The translations under genes were made by a program, and so were the position numbers. Shown in pieces: positions 1-6,797 of a DNA stretch of 12,060 nt. Below the pieces are notes generated by a model. It ran no database searches, was not told the origin of the DNA, and saw nothing but the letters and a program-made list of their open reading frames with translations. Source of the stretch: QQVM01 sp035341855 (GTDB taxonomy: Bacteria > Bacteroidota > Bacteroidia > AKYH767-A > 2013-40CM-41-45); assembly GCA_035341855.1 (NCBI GenBank), contig DAOQWA010000068.1:1-12060 (forward strand). Reading direction: 5' to 3'. The number at the start of each line of letters is the position of its first letter. Within the stretch, counting starts at the first letter, position 1.

Positions 1-42
1 GTTGTTGCCTTTGAAATCTTTGTAATTGTTTTTTTTTATCAA

Positions 43-107
43 AAATCGCAAATCAGCAATCGTCCTTCTAAAACTTCAAAAATCAGAAATCGCAAATCAG
101 CAATCGT
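43..107. repeat. Direct repeat pair, 21 bp
   Basis: Two identical 21-bp copies of aaatcgcaaatcagcaatcgt lie at 43-63 and 87-107, 44 bp apart start to start. Each contains the 10-mer tcgcaaatca, whose reverse complement tgatttgcga occurs once at 183-192, so part of the block is also an inverted repeat that could pair across the intervening DNA. Low-complexity A-rich arrays of this flavour are common between genes in Bacteroidota; I know of no function for them. The copies are too close and too few for a CRISPR array and have no constant spacer structure. Confidence 0.8.
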
Positions 108-120
108 AAATCAAATGCTC

Positions 121-257
121 TTTGATTTTGGAATTGGGATTTTTGAGTTGTGATGTTTTTTTGATTTTTGATTGATGATTTTTGATTTGCGAATAGCGAA
201 GTTTTTTGATTTTGGAATTGGGATTTTAGAAGGGTGATGTTTTTTTGATTTTTGATT
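121..257. repeat. Imperfect tandem duplication, 84-bp period
   Basis: The 23-mer at 121-143 recurs exactly at 205-227, and similarity continues, so that 121-173 and 205-257 are near-identical with a few mismatches around 144-149 versus 228-233. The period is 84 bp. The unit is T-rich (gatttttgatt runs) and roughly complementary in composition to the A-rich repeat pair at 43-107. This suggests the left edge is one decayed inverted/tandem intergenic repeat. No open frame or RNA gene is evident. Confidence 0.75.
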
Positions 258-565
258 TGGGTGCTTGAAGGTGCCTGCTGCTGATCCTTAATTGTCCTCG
301 GTTTATTGATTGACTTTGAATACTGCAGTCTGTGATTTCCTGATCAAAAAAAGTGCTTAAATTGAAAGTATTCAGCTTTTTTGTTCAAATTTTGGATGGT
401 TCGAATGCTTAAACGGTCTTTTTTGTTGAAATCAAGTGATGATTTTCTCCTTTCGGGACAGAGACGCCTTTGTAAGAATTTGGTACATTTTAAAGAACAA
501 AGCCTTATAGTTAATGTATTAAGTGTTAGCGGTAAAAACCATGATTTTGTGGATTTAAATAAATC
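258..565. other. Non-coding stretch, function unknown
   Basis: I find no convincing gene here. Two short frames exist, 381-569 on the plus strand and 344-616 on the minus strand. They overlap almost completely, neither shows a recognisable domain or signal peptide, and both look like chance. The sequence holds an 8-bp palindrome actgcagt (322-329) and an imperfect internal duplication: tgcttaaa at 354 and 406, cttttttgtt at 376 and 418. No match to the Bacteroidota -7 consensus TAnnTTTG was found ahead of the gene at 659. The stretch is long for a leader and could be a decayed gene, a dispersed repeat or a regulatory region. Confidence 0.5.
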
Positions 566-589
566 TTGAGTCTTAAATGAGGGACTCAA
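566..589 (+). promoter_or_regulatory. Hairpin ahead of T9SS surface-protein gene
   Basis: TTGAGTC (566-572) and GACTCAA (583-589) form a perfect 7-bp stem with a 10-nt loop, ending 69 bp before the ATG at 659. It is followed not by a T-run but by a G-rich stretch, so it is not a classical intrinsic terminator. It could lie in the 5' untranslated leader or mark an operator. The structure is seen directly; the role is inference. Confidence 0.4.
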
Positions 590-597
590 AATGTGGA

Positions 598-604
598 GGG
601 GGGG
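598..604 (+). repeat. G7 homopolymer tract
   Basis: Seven consecutive G residues, preceded by gtgga, sit 54 bp upstream of the start codon at 659 in otherwise AT-rich DNA. Short G tracts near promoters can change length by slipped-strand mispairing and alter expression of surface proteins in other bacteria. No such behaviour is shown here. Confidence 0.6.
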
Positions 605-658
605 TAATTGCTGCAACGAACTTTTAAAATTTTAAAATTTATCAGTTAATCAACCAAA

Positions 659-3600
659 ATGAGAACAAAAATCGTCAACCGCATGAGATTGCGGACGAAA
701 ATGAAAAAAGTGGTTGTTGCCGTTTCATTTGCAACTCTGGCAATCTCTGTGGGCTTTTTATTGTATTTTAATTTCAGCGGTTCCAAGGATGCATATGCTG
801 CTGTCTCCAATGATTATAGATCAATTACATCCGGCTCATGGAATTCAACTTCGACATGGCAGCGCTACAATGGATCATCCTGGGTTGCTGCAACTTCAGC
901 TCCAACAAGTTCGCATAAAACGATCACTATCCAATCGGGTCATACCGTCAATGTAACTGCTAACGTTACTGTAGACCAGGTTGTCATTGCTGCAGGTGGT
1001 ACTGTTAATATTAATTCTGGAGTGACATATACAATTGCAAATGGAACGGGAACCGATTTATCTGTAGCAGGAACTCTTCGAAATGCAGGGACGGTAACAT
1101 TAAGCAGTTCCAGTATTTCCTATTCTAGCGGAGGTACGTATCAGCATAATTATACAACAACAGCAGGTGTGATCCCCGCAGCCAGTTGGTCGAACGGTTC
1201 AACTTGTGAGATTATTGGATATACAACCAATACATCTGCACCAACAGGAATGCAATCATTTAAGAATTTTACATGGAATTGCCCATCTCAGACAAGTACC
1301 ATTAATTTAAATGGAACATTGACCACGGTGAATGGTGATTTGTCGATTGTTTCCACCGGCTCCGGAGAACTAAGGATATCAAATAATTCTTCAACAATTA
1401 ACATAGGTAATGATCTGCTGATATCCGGAGGAAATTTTGGTTTTTCTGTAGCCGCTTCTCAGACTTCAACAGTAAATATTTCCGGGAATTTTAATATGAG
1501 TGGAGGGAATTTTTCAGCAGTGAATGGCAACAACAGCACAGCTAATCTGAATCTCTCAGGAGATTATATTCACTCTGATGGAATTATAACACATGGCGGA
1601 AATTCAGCTACTTCTGTACGATTTAATTTTTCCAAGTCGGGAACACAACTCTTTAACTCAAGCAGCACTTCGGTATTGCAGAATGTTGACTATGTTGTGA
1701 ACAGCGGTTCGATTCTGTCAATGGGCGAGAACATTTGTTATGGAAGAAATTTTACACTCTCTTCGGGGGCTGGAATAGAAACCGCTTCCGCAGATGGGAT
1801 CTCTGCCAGTGGTTCAATTGGTAATGTACAATCGAGCGGAACACGAACGTTTAATTCAGGCGCAGACTATACTTATAATGGTACATTTGCACAGGTCAGC
1901 GGAAGCGGATTGCCCGGAACAGTCCGACATTTGAGGATCAATAATTCGTCCGGTTTGAGTCTGGATAATTCAACCATAGTTACCGGGGTCTTAACACTCA
2001 GTGAAGGGCGGATATCGACCGGGGCAAATACATTACACGTGTCGAATACATCAACATCGGCAATCACCGGAAATTCAAACACAAGCTACGTCATAGGAAA
2101 TCTTCGACGTTCTGTCTTACCGACCGGTAACTACTCATTTCCTCTAGGTACAAATGAATATTATGAACTGATCTCATCCAATTTGGTTCTGGCAGTAGGA
2201 TTCACAAGTATATTGGCGACTTTCGTGCAAACTGATCCTTTGTTGCCTGCATTTCCTCTGAATAGTATTAAATCGAATAATGTTGAAATTGATAGTATGT
2301 TAAATTATGGTTACTGGACTCTCACACCTAATAGTCCTATAACAGCGGGTGTACATACTGTTACATTAAGTGAGCAAGGCTATAGCAATTCTGTTGGAAG
2401 TAAAACTTTATTCTTTGCATTGTCAAGACCAAGTACTTCTTCATCCTGGGGATTGACAGGTGCAAACATAGCCGTTGCAACACCTTTGAGTGGAGGTGTC
2501 GCGACCGCTTCGACCGGAGGATTACTATCCTTTAATCACTATGCCATTGGATATGGAAGTATATTGGCCTTTACAAATCCTACTCTTATCTCCGGTAGTG
2601 ATGGGCAAGTTGGCGCAATTTATAAGTTTCCGAATGTTTGTTCAGAAGTAGATGCATGGATGGAAATCGTTGAATTGGCCGGTGGTGCAACTTTGAGTTC
2701 AATAGACGAAAGTTCGACCGGATATAATGAAGCCTTCCAACCATTCATAAATATTCCTGGGCATTCTACGGCATCAATTCAATGGCGCATCCGATTTAAA
2801 GTTGCCGGTACCTCTACAGATACAACATTGGCTAAAGTTCAATTGACAGGAGTAGACGTAGACGGAGGTGGAGGTATAAGAGAATTTATTGAAGCTACAT
2901 ATCCAACCAGTTATTCTTTGAACAGTCCCACCATATTAACCGTGACAAATTCTAGTGGAAATTACCGGGCAGTGAGTAACTTCAGCACGGTATCTAATAT
3001 TGATACATCTGCAAGACAAGCTATGTACCAAATGAATTACAATAATGTAAATAGTTTCTTGTACAGGACAGGTGCAATTTCGACCAATTCAGGTTCAGAG
3101 ACCCGACAGACTTCATTATACTTCGCTTCATTCTTAACTGGAAATATTGCCTTGCCTATTTCTTTGACAAGATTTGAGGCAGAATTGAGAGAAGATAGAG
3201 TGTTTTTGGTATGGACAACAGCTTCAGAAATCGATAATGATTATTTTACCATAGAGCGTTCTTCCGATGGTGAGACCTTTGAAGAATTGAAGAGAAAAAG
3301 AGGGGCGGGGAACAGTACAAGTGTATTGAACTATTCTCTTTATGACAAATCACCTTTGAAAGGTTACTCATATTACAGGCTTAAGCAAACTGACTATGAC
3401 GGAAAATATTCATACAGCAATATCGTAAAAGTAAAGAACGGAAAGCTGGTAATGAACTCTGACCTGGACATTTATTCCATTTCACCTAACCCCTTTTCTG
3501 AAAGGTTCACAGTCAGATACACGATCCAACAAGATTCAGAGGTGGATTTCATGCTTGTTAATTCCGCAGGAAAAATTCTGGCAAGTCAAAGATTGTATGC

Positions 3601-3718
3601 AACCAAAGGGTTCAATGACTTTGACCATGAAATCAATGGCAGACTGGAAACAGGAATATACTTTGTTGTTTTGTCAAATCAGGAACAAAAGATCGTCAAG
3701 AAGATCTTAAAGCAATAA
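659..3718 (+). CDS. T9SS-exported surface protein with type A sorting domain
   Basis: A 1019-residue protein with no visible enzyme motif, probably a cell-surface or secreted adhesin or structural protein. A long basic N-terminus leads into a hydrophobic segment (about 18-38) and a likely signal-peptidase site near AYA (45-47). Residues about 57-125 resemble the G8-like 'GSWNSTSTW...' start seen in Bacteroidota surface proteins. The region to about 470 is Ser/Thr/Asn/Gly-rich beta-solenoid-like sequence. From about 477 comes a conserved segment (YVIGNLRR, FPLG), and about 638-810 is a beta-rich module. At about 832-925 sits the usual pre-sorting linker (LPISLTRFEA, YYRLKQTDYDG). Residues about 937-1019 are the type A sorting domain, with SPNPF, GIYFVVL and a C-terminal KKILKQ. 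This domain directs export by T9SS and cell-surface attachment. The ATG at 659 gives the longest frame; Met9 or Met15 could also start and keep the signal peptide. The gene stands alone and converges on the reductase gene. Confidence 0.9.
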   Translation: MRTKIVNRMRLRTKMKKVVVAVSFATLAISVGFLLYFNFSGSKDAYAAVSNDYRSITSGSWNSTSTWQRYNGSSWVAATSAPTSSHKTITIQSGHTVNVTANVTVDQVVIAAGGTVNINSGVTYTIANGTGTDLSVAGTLRNAGTVTLSSSSISYSSGGTYQHNYTTTAGVIPAASWSNGSTCEIIGYTTNTSAPTGMQSFKNFTWNCPSQTSTINLNGTLTTVNGDLSIVSTGSGELRISNNSSTINIGNDLLISGGNFGFSVAASQTSTVNISGNFNMSGGNFSAVNGNNSTANLNLSGDYIHSDGIITHGGNSATSVRFNFSKSGTQLFNSSSTSVLQNVDYVVNSGSILSMGENICYGRNFTLSSGAGIETASADGISASGSIGNVQSSGTRTFNSGADYTYNGTFAQVSGSGLPGTVRHLRINNSSGLSLDNSTIVTGVLTLSEGRISTGANTLHVSNTSTSAITGNSNTSYVIGNLRRSVLPTGNYSFPLGTNEYYELISSNLVLAVGFTSILATFVQTDPLLPAFPLNSIKSNNVEIDSMLNYGYWTLTPNSPITAGVHTVTLSEQGYSNSVGSKTLFFALSRPSTSSSWGLTGANIAVATPLSGGVATASTGGLLSFNHYAIGYGSILAFTNPTLISGSDGQVGAIYKFPNVCSEVDAWMEIVELAGGATLSSIDESSTGYNEAFQPFINIPGHSTASIQWRIRFKVAGTSTDTTLAKVQLTGVDVDGGGGIREFIEATYPTSYSLNSPTILTVTNSSGNYRAVSNFSTVSNIDTSARQAMYQMNYNNVNSFLYRTGAISTNSGSETRQTSLYFASFLTGNIALPISLTRFEAELREDRVFLVWTTASEIDNDYFTIERSSDGETFEELKRKRGAGNSTSVLNYSLYDKSPLKGYSYYRLKQTDYDGKYSYSNIVKVKNGKLVMNSDLDIYSISPNPFSERFTVRYTIQQDSEVDFMLVNSAGKILASQRLYATKGFNDFDHEINGRLETGIYFVVLSNQEQKIVKKILKQ

Positions 3719-3768
3719 AACTATCCTGCGCACCAGCTTAAATGGTATTGAGGTCTATTGTGTTTTGA

Positions 3769-4485
3769 TTAGTCGTAAGACTCGAATCTAATTTGTTTTC
3801 TGTCGTAGCCCATATTTTTTAGACGTTCCCGGGCTTCGTGGAGCATATCTGCCCAACCGCAAATATAAAAATTTGCAGGTCTTTTATCTGCAAAGAGATT
3901 CTCATAGACAGGGTGAACATAACCTGTCGCACCTGTCCAACCATCATTAGTTCTTGACAGTACAGGTATGAATTTAAATTCAGGATGAGCAGCTTCAAGC
4001 TTTTCCATTTCTGTTCTATAAATAATATCCTTTTCCCATCGGTTGCCAAATACCATATAAATATTTTTATGCGGGATATTGTGATTGAAAATATGCAATA
4101 GCATCGAACGCAATGGGGCAATTCCTGTACCGGTACAGATAAAGCATATATCATTTTCAATTGGTTCGGTGATGGTGAATTTTCCAAGTGCCTTGGAAAC
4201 TTTTACGCTTGACCCTTTAGTCGCATTTTCAAAGAGAAAAGGAGTGCCTTTTCCCTGAGGGTTCAAGACGATAGCCAATTCAAAAATATTGTTCTCAGAA
4301 GGAGGGGAGGCTATGGAATAGGCTCTGTTCGTATATTTAGCAGGTATTGGCAGGTCAAGCATAACAAATTGACCCGCTTTAAAACGAAATTCAATCTCAT
4401 CGGGAAACTTTATAAAGTAGCGTTTCACTACATCACTTTCATCCTGTATATCTACAAATTTGCAATCAGTATAAGTATATGCCAT
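3769..4485 (-). CDS. Ferredoxin/flavodoxin-NADP reductase family oxidoreductase
   Basis: A 238-residue FAD/NAD(P)H oxidoreductase of the FNR superfamily, cytoplasmic. The N-terminal FAD-binding barrel carries RAYS at 54-57 (the RxYS flavin-binding motif) and KGTPFLF around 79-85. The NAD(P)-binding half carries GTGIAP at 119-124, FGNR at 147-149 and YICG at 207-210, and the chain ends FESYD, where family members usually have an aromatic/acidic tail near the flavin. No 2Fe-2S cysteine cluster is present, so it is a stand-alone reductase rather than a fused ferredoxin-reductase. It would move electrons between NAD(P)H and a small carrier such as ferredoxin or flavodoxin; the true partner cannot be read from sequence. 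It starts 3 bp after the threonine aldolase stop codon, so the two are probably co-transcribed and perhaps translationally coupled. The family is clear; the exact reaction is inferred. Confidence 0.88.
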   Translation of the reverse strand: MAYTYTDCKFVDIQDESDVVKRYFIKFPDEIEFRFKAGQFVMLDLPIPAKYTNRAYSIASPPSENNIFELAIVLNPQGKGTPFLFENATKGSSVKVSKALGKFTITEPIENDICFICTGTGIAPLRSMLLHIFNHNIPHKNIYMVFGNRWEKDIIYRTEMEKLEAAHPEFKFIPVLSRTNDGWTGATGYVHPVYENLFADKRPANFYICGWADMLHEARERLKNMGYDRKQIRFESYD

Positions 4486-4488
4486 ATT

Positions 4489-5526
4489 CTATATTATCAA
4501 TTTTGGTAAAACACTTAGTATATGATCAATCATTTCATCCGTAATGTTTAAATGAGTTACCATACGGATATCATTTTTTCCGAAAGGTACGGCCTTGATC
4601 CCATTTTCATAAAGAGCATCTATAATTTTTTTAACCGACAGGTTCTTAGAAACTCTAAATACTATTATATTAGTATCTACAGGCATAACAAAATCTACCC
4701 ATGAGCAAGTCTTTAATGTTTCACCTATTGTAGTTGCTCTCAGGTGATCAGCCTTTAATCTCTCTATATTGTTATCTAAAGAGTATAAACATGCTGCTGC
4801 CAGATATCCGGCCTGACGCATCCCGCCACCGAATGCTTTCCTGATTCTTCTCGCCTTGTTTATATTCATCCTGGATGAAACAAGCATTGAGCCAACAGGA
4901 GCGCCAAGTCCTTTTGAAAAGCAAAAAGAAAGTGTGTCGGCATGAGCTCCAATTTCCGAGGTTGGTTCTTTCGTCTCTATCACGGCATTAAATATCCTCG
5001 CACCGTCGATATGAAACTTTAAGTTGTTTTGTTTACAAACTTTCCCTATTTCTTTAATATCATTTAAGGTATAATAACTGCCACCACCCTTGTTACAAGT
5101 GTTTTCGATACAAACAAGTGATGAAACAGCCAGGTAATTACTTTCAGTGTCGTTAATATTCTCAACAACCTGAGTTGCATTAATGCGTCCACGATCTCCA
5201 TCAACCAAGCGAATCGAAACACCGGAATTTGAAAATGTCCCACCACCTTCGTAATAGTAAATATGAGAAAGTTTATCGCATATTACCTCATCCTGCAAAT
5301 TTGTGTTTAGTCGGATAGCAATTTGATTTGCCATTGTTCCGGATGGCACAAATAGTCCGGCCTCCATTCCAAAAATTGCTGCAGATTTTTCCTCCAATAG
5401 ATTGACGGTAGGATCTTCTCCAAAGACATCATCACCTACCTCAGCGTTAAACATTGCCTCCAGCATTTCAGCTGAGGGTATTGTTACAGTATCACTGCGC
5501 AGGTCGATGTACTCTCTTTTTGACAT
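4489..5526 (-). CDS. ltaE: Low-specificity L-threonine aldolase
   Basis: A 345-residue PLP-dependent enzyme of fold type I, cleaving L-threonine/allo-threonine to glycine and acetaldehyde in the cytoplasm; it could supply glycine or act on other beta-hydroxy amino acids. Diagnostic motifs align by eye with E. coli LtaE (about 333 residues): DLRSDTVT (8-15), GDDVFGEDPT (31-40), PSGTMANQ (61-68), the His at 88 that in LtaE stacks on the cofactor, HIDGARIFNA (172-181) with the Asp that contacts the pyridine nitrogen, FSKGLGAPVGS (203-213) with Lys205 as the Schiff-base lysine, and GGGMRQAG (233-240). All key residues are present, so it should be active. The ATG at 5526 begins directly before the conserved N-terminus. 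It is first in a two-gene unit with the FNR-family reductase. I see no clear promoter match upstream. Confidence 0.95.
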   Translation of the reverse strand: MSKREYIDLRSDTVTIPSAEMLEAMFNAEVGDDVFGEDPTVNLLEEKSAAIFGMEAGLFVPSGTMANQIAIRLNTNLQDEVICDKLSHIYYYEGGGTFSNSGVSIRLVDGDRGRINATQVVENINDTESNYLAVSSLVCIENTCNKGGGSYYTLNDIKEIGKVCKQNNLKFHIDGARIFNAVIETKEPTSEIGAHADTLSFCFSKGLGAPVGSMLVSSRMNINKARRIRKAFGGGMRQAGYLAAACLYSLDNNIERLKADHLRATTIGETLKTCSWVDFVMPVDTNIIVFRVSKNLSVKKIIDALYENGIKAVPFGKNDIRMVTHLNITDEMIDHILSVLPKLII

Positions 5527-5598
5527 CTTCCAAAGGTGAGAAGATTTTTTTTGAATTCACCCTTGAAATGGAAAAAATTGAGAAGATTTGGGATTAAC

Positions 5599-5623
5599 TT
5601 GAAAAACAAACGGTTGTTTTCAA
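5599..5623 (-). terminator. Hairpin after Spy-like gene, possible terminator
   Basis: On the plus strand ttgaaaaacaa (5599-5609) pairs with ttgttttcaa (5614-5623) around a 4-nt loop acgg, with one bulged base. It lies 34 bp beyond the stop of the Spy-like gene and 73 bp before the threonine aldolase start, in the right place to end one transcript before the next begins. The stem is A/T-rich and no clean T-run follows on the minus strand, so the terminator role is uncertain; it could also be an operator. Confidence 0.4.
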
Positions 5624-5656
5624 TTTCTACATAGTTAAGATGAAAAAGCTCAAAAA

Positions 5657-6040
5657 TTATTGTTTCTCATCAGGCTCAGGGTCAGATGGCATGTGCATTC
5701 TTTTTTGTGAGGCTTTCCTCTGACCTTTATTTTCCTTACGCTTTGACTGAAATTCCTCAAACTTTTTTGATTGGTCAGGATCTAGAATGCTCTTAATGTT
5801 TGATTCATGTTTTTTCAATCGCTCTTTTCGCTTTTCATTTTCCTGTTGTTCAAAAGTTAAGTGCTCAAGATTGAGCTTGTAAACCTTTTCACTTTGTTCC
5901 TCACTTAAATTGAGCTTTGTCTTCATGTGATCAGTCCTTGATCGTGCTAATTCTGCCGGCGACTTTGGTGTCTTAGTTTCTTGTGCATTTACTAATGAGA
6001 TACACAAAAAGCAAGCGAGATAAAAGGGGATTTTTTTCAT
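5657..6040 (-). CDS. Spy/CpxP-like periplasmic helical protein
   Basis: A 127-residue exported protein. Residues 1-20 form a signal peptide (KK, hydrophobic core, cleavage probably at NAQ/E). The mature part is highly charged, Lys/Glu-rich and helical. It has two LTxxQ-like motifs typical of Spy/CpxP relatives: LNLSEEQSEKVYKL at about 43-56 and ILDPDQSKKFEEF at about 85-97. Homologues act as ATP-independent periplasmic chaperones or envelope-stress sensors. In Bacteroidota such genes often sit beside sigma-E-type sigma/anti-sigma genes, but none is visible here, so it looks monocistronic. The C-terminal 25 residues are a low-complexity Lys/Pro/Glu tail. The ATG at 6040 is fixed by the signal peptide. 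The call is at family-resemblance level; the precise role is unknown. Confidence 0.75.
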   Translation of the reverse strand: MKKIPFYLACFLCISLVNAQETKTPKSPAELARSRTDHMKTKLNLSEEQSEKVYKLNLEHLTFEQQENEKRKERLKKHESNIKSILDPDQSKKFEEFQSKRKENKGQRKASQKRMHMPSDPEPDEKQ

Positions 6041-6096
6041 TTTATTTTGATTTAAAATGTATGACCTGTGATTTGTCCGGTAGTTTAATTGGAGAG

Positions 6097-6134
6097 AAAA
6101 AAAAGTATGAATTCACAAACGGCCGACATGAATT
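6097..6134 (-). terminator. Possible intrinsic terminator after O-methyltransferase gene
   Basis: Read on the minus strand, AATTCA (6134-6129) pairs with TGAATT (6115-6110) across a GC-rich loop containing CGGCCG, followed 5 nt later by eight T residues (plus-strand A-run 6097-6104). It lies just past the O-methyltransferase stop and before the Spy-like gene start at 6040. The stem is short and AT-rich, so the assignment is tentative. Position and T-run support a transcript end. Confidence 0.4.
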
Positions 6135-6151
6135 TGTCAATCAATAAATGA

Positions 6152-6793
6152 CTAGACCTTACGCATTATAAACAGTCCATCTCTGACAGGTAAAAGTACT
6201 TTTTCGACCCGTTCATCTGTTTTTATTTTCCTGTTAAATGTCAAGAGCGCTTTGGTGTCTGAGTCCATTTTGTTTTCCTCTTGAAGAACTTTTCCACTCC
6301 ATAACACATTGTCAGCTATTATAAATCCACCTTTTTTGACTTTGTCAATCACAAGATCATAATAGTTACTGTAATTAATTTTATCCGCATCGATAAAGAC
6401 AAGATCGAAAGGTCCCGAAATTGTTGGAATAAGTTCTATAGCATTTCCATAATGAGTGGTTATTTTTTTTTCCATTTCAGCCTTTACAATTGATTGATGA
6501 ACCAATGGTGCCAATTCGTCATTGATATCAATAGTGTAGAGGTGACCATCTTCGGCTAATCCTTCGGCCATGCAAATAGCTGAATAGCCTGTATAGGTAC
6601 CGATCTCTAAAATTTTATGGGGCTGAATCATGTGACTCAGCATGCTAAGAATTCGTCCTTGTAAATGCCCACTCAGCATGCGAGGCATCAATACCTTCGC
6701 ATTGGTTTCACGATTTAGATCCTGTAGTACTTTACTTTCAGGACTGGAAAACTCTTCAGAAAATGTGATAATTTTTGGATCAAGAAAGTCCAT
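6152..6793 (-). CDS. Class I SAM-dependent O-methyltransferase
   Basis: A cytoplasmic methyltransferase of the catechol/caffeoyl-CoA O-methyltransferase-like family (Methyltransf_3), transferring a methyl group from S-adenosylmethionine to a hydroxyl on an unidentified small molecule. Numbered from the start chosen here (213 residues): a conserved front half with LNRETNAKVLMPRMLSG at about 26-42, the SAM-binding glycine motif LEIGTYTGYSA at 62-72, the acidic ribose-binding end of strand 2 in TIDIN (Asp89), the metal/substrate motif FIDADK at 133-138, and ADNVLW at 160-165. A longer frame begins at 6826, but that would overlap the upstream lipoprotein gene by 29 bp. The ATG at 6793 gives MDFLDPKI, the customary family N-terminus, 4 bp after the lipoprotein stop, and is preferred. 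The substrate cannot be told from sequence. Confidence 0.9.
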   Translation of the reverse strand: MDFLDPKIITFSEEFSSPESKVLQDLNRETNAKVLMPRMLSGHLQGRILSMLSHMIQPHKILEIGTYTGYSAICMAEGLAEDGHLYTIDINDELAPLVHQSIVKAEMEKKITTHYGNAIELIPTISGPFDLVFIDADKINYSNYYDLVIDKVKKGGFIIADNVLWSGKVLQEENKMDSDTKALLTFNRKIKTDERVEKVLLPVRDGLFIMRKV

Positions 6794-6797
6794 TGAT

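Noticed and set aside
43..257. Possible CRISPR array
   Set aside because: Only two exact copies of the 21-mer exist, the spacing is not matched by a third unit, the sequence is low-complexity, and no cas gene is nearby.
344..616. Overlapping short frames on both strands (minus 344-616, plus 381-569)
   Set aside because: They occupy the same DNA on opposite strands, have no signal peptide, domain or plausible start context, and read like chance translation of AT-rich spacer.
3719..3768. Bidirectional terminator between the convergent T9SS and reductase genes
   Set aside because: The 50-bp gap shows no stem with a T-run on either strand that I could support.
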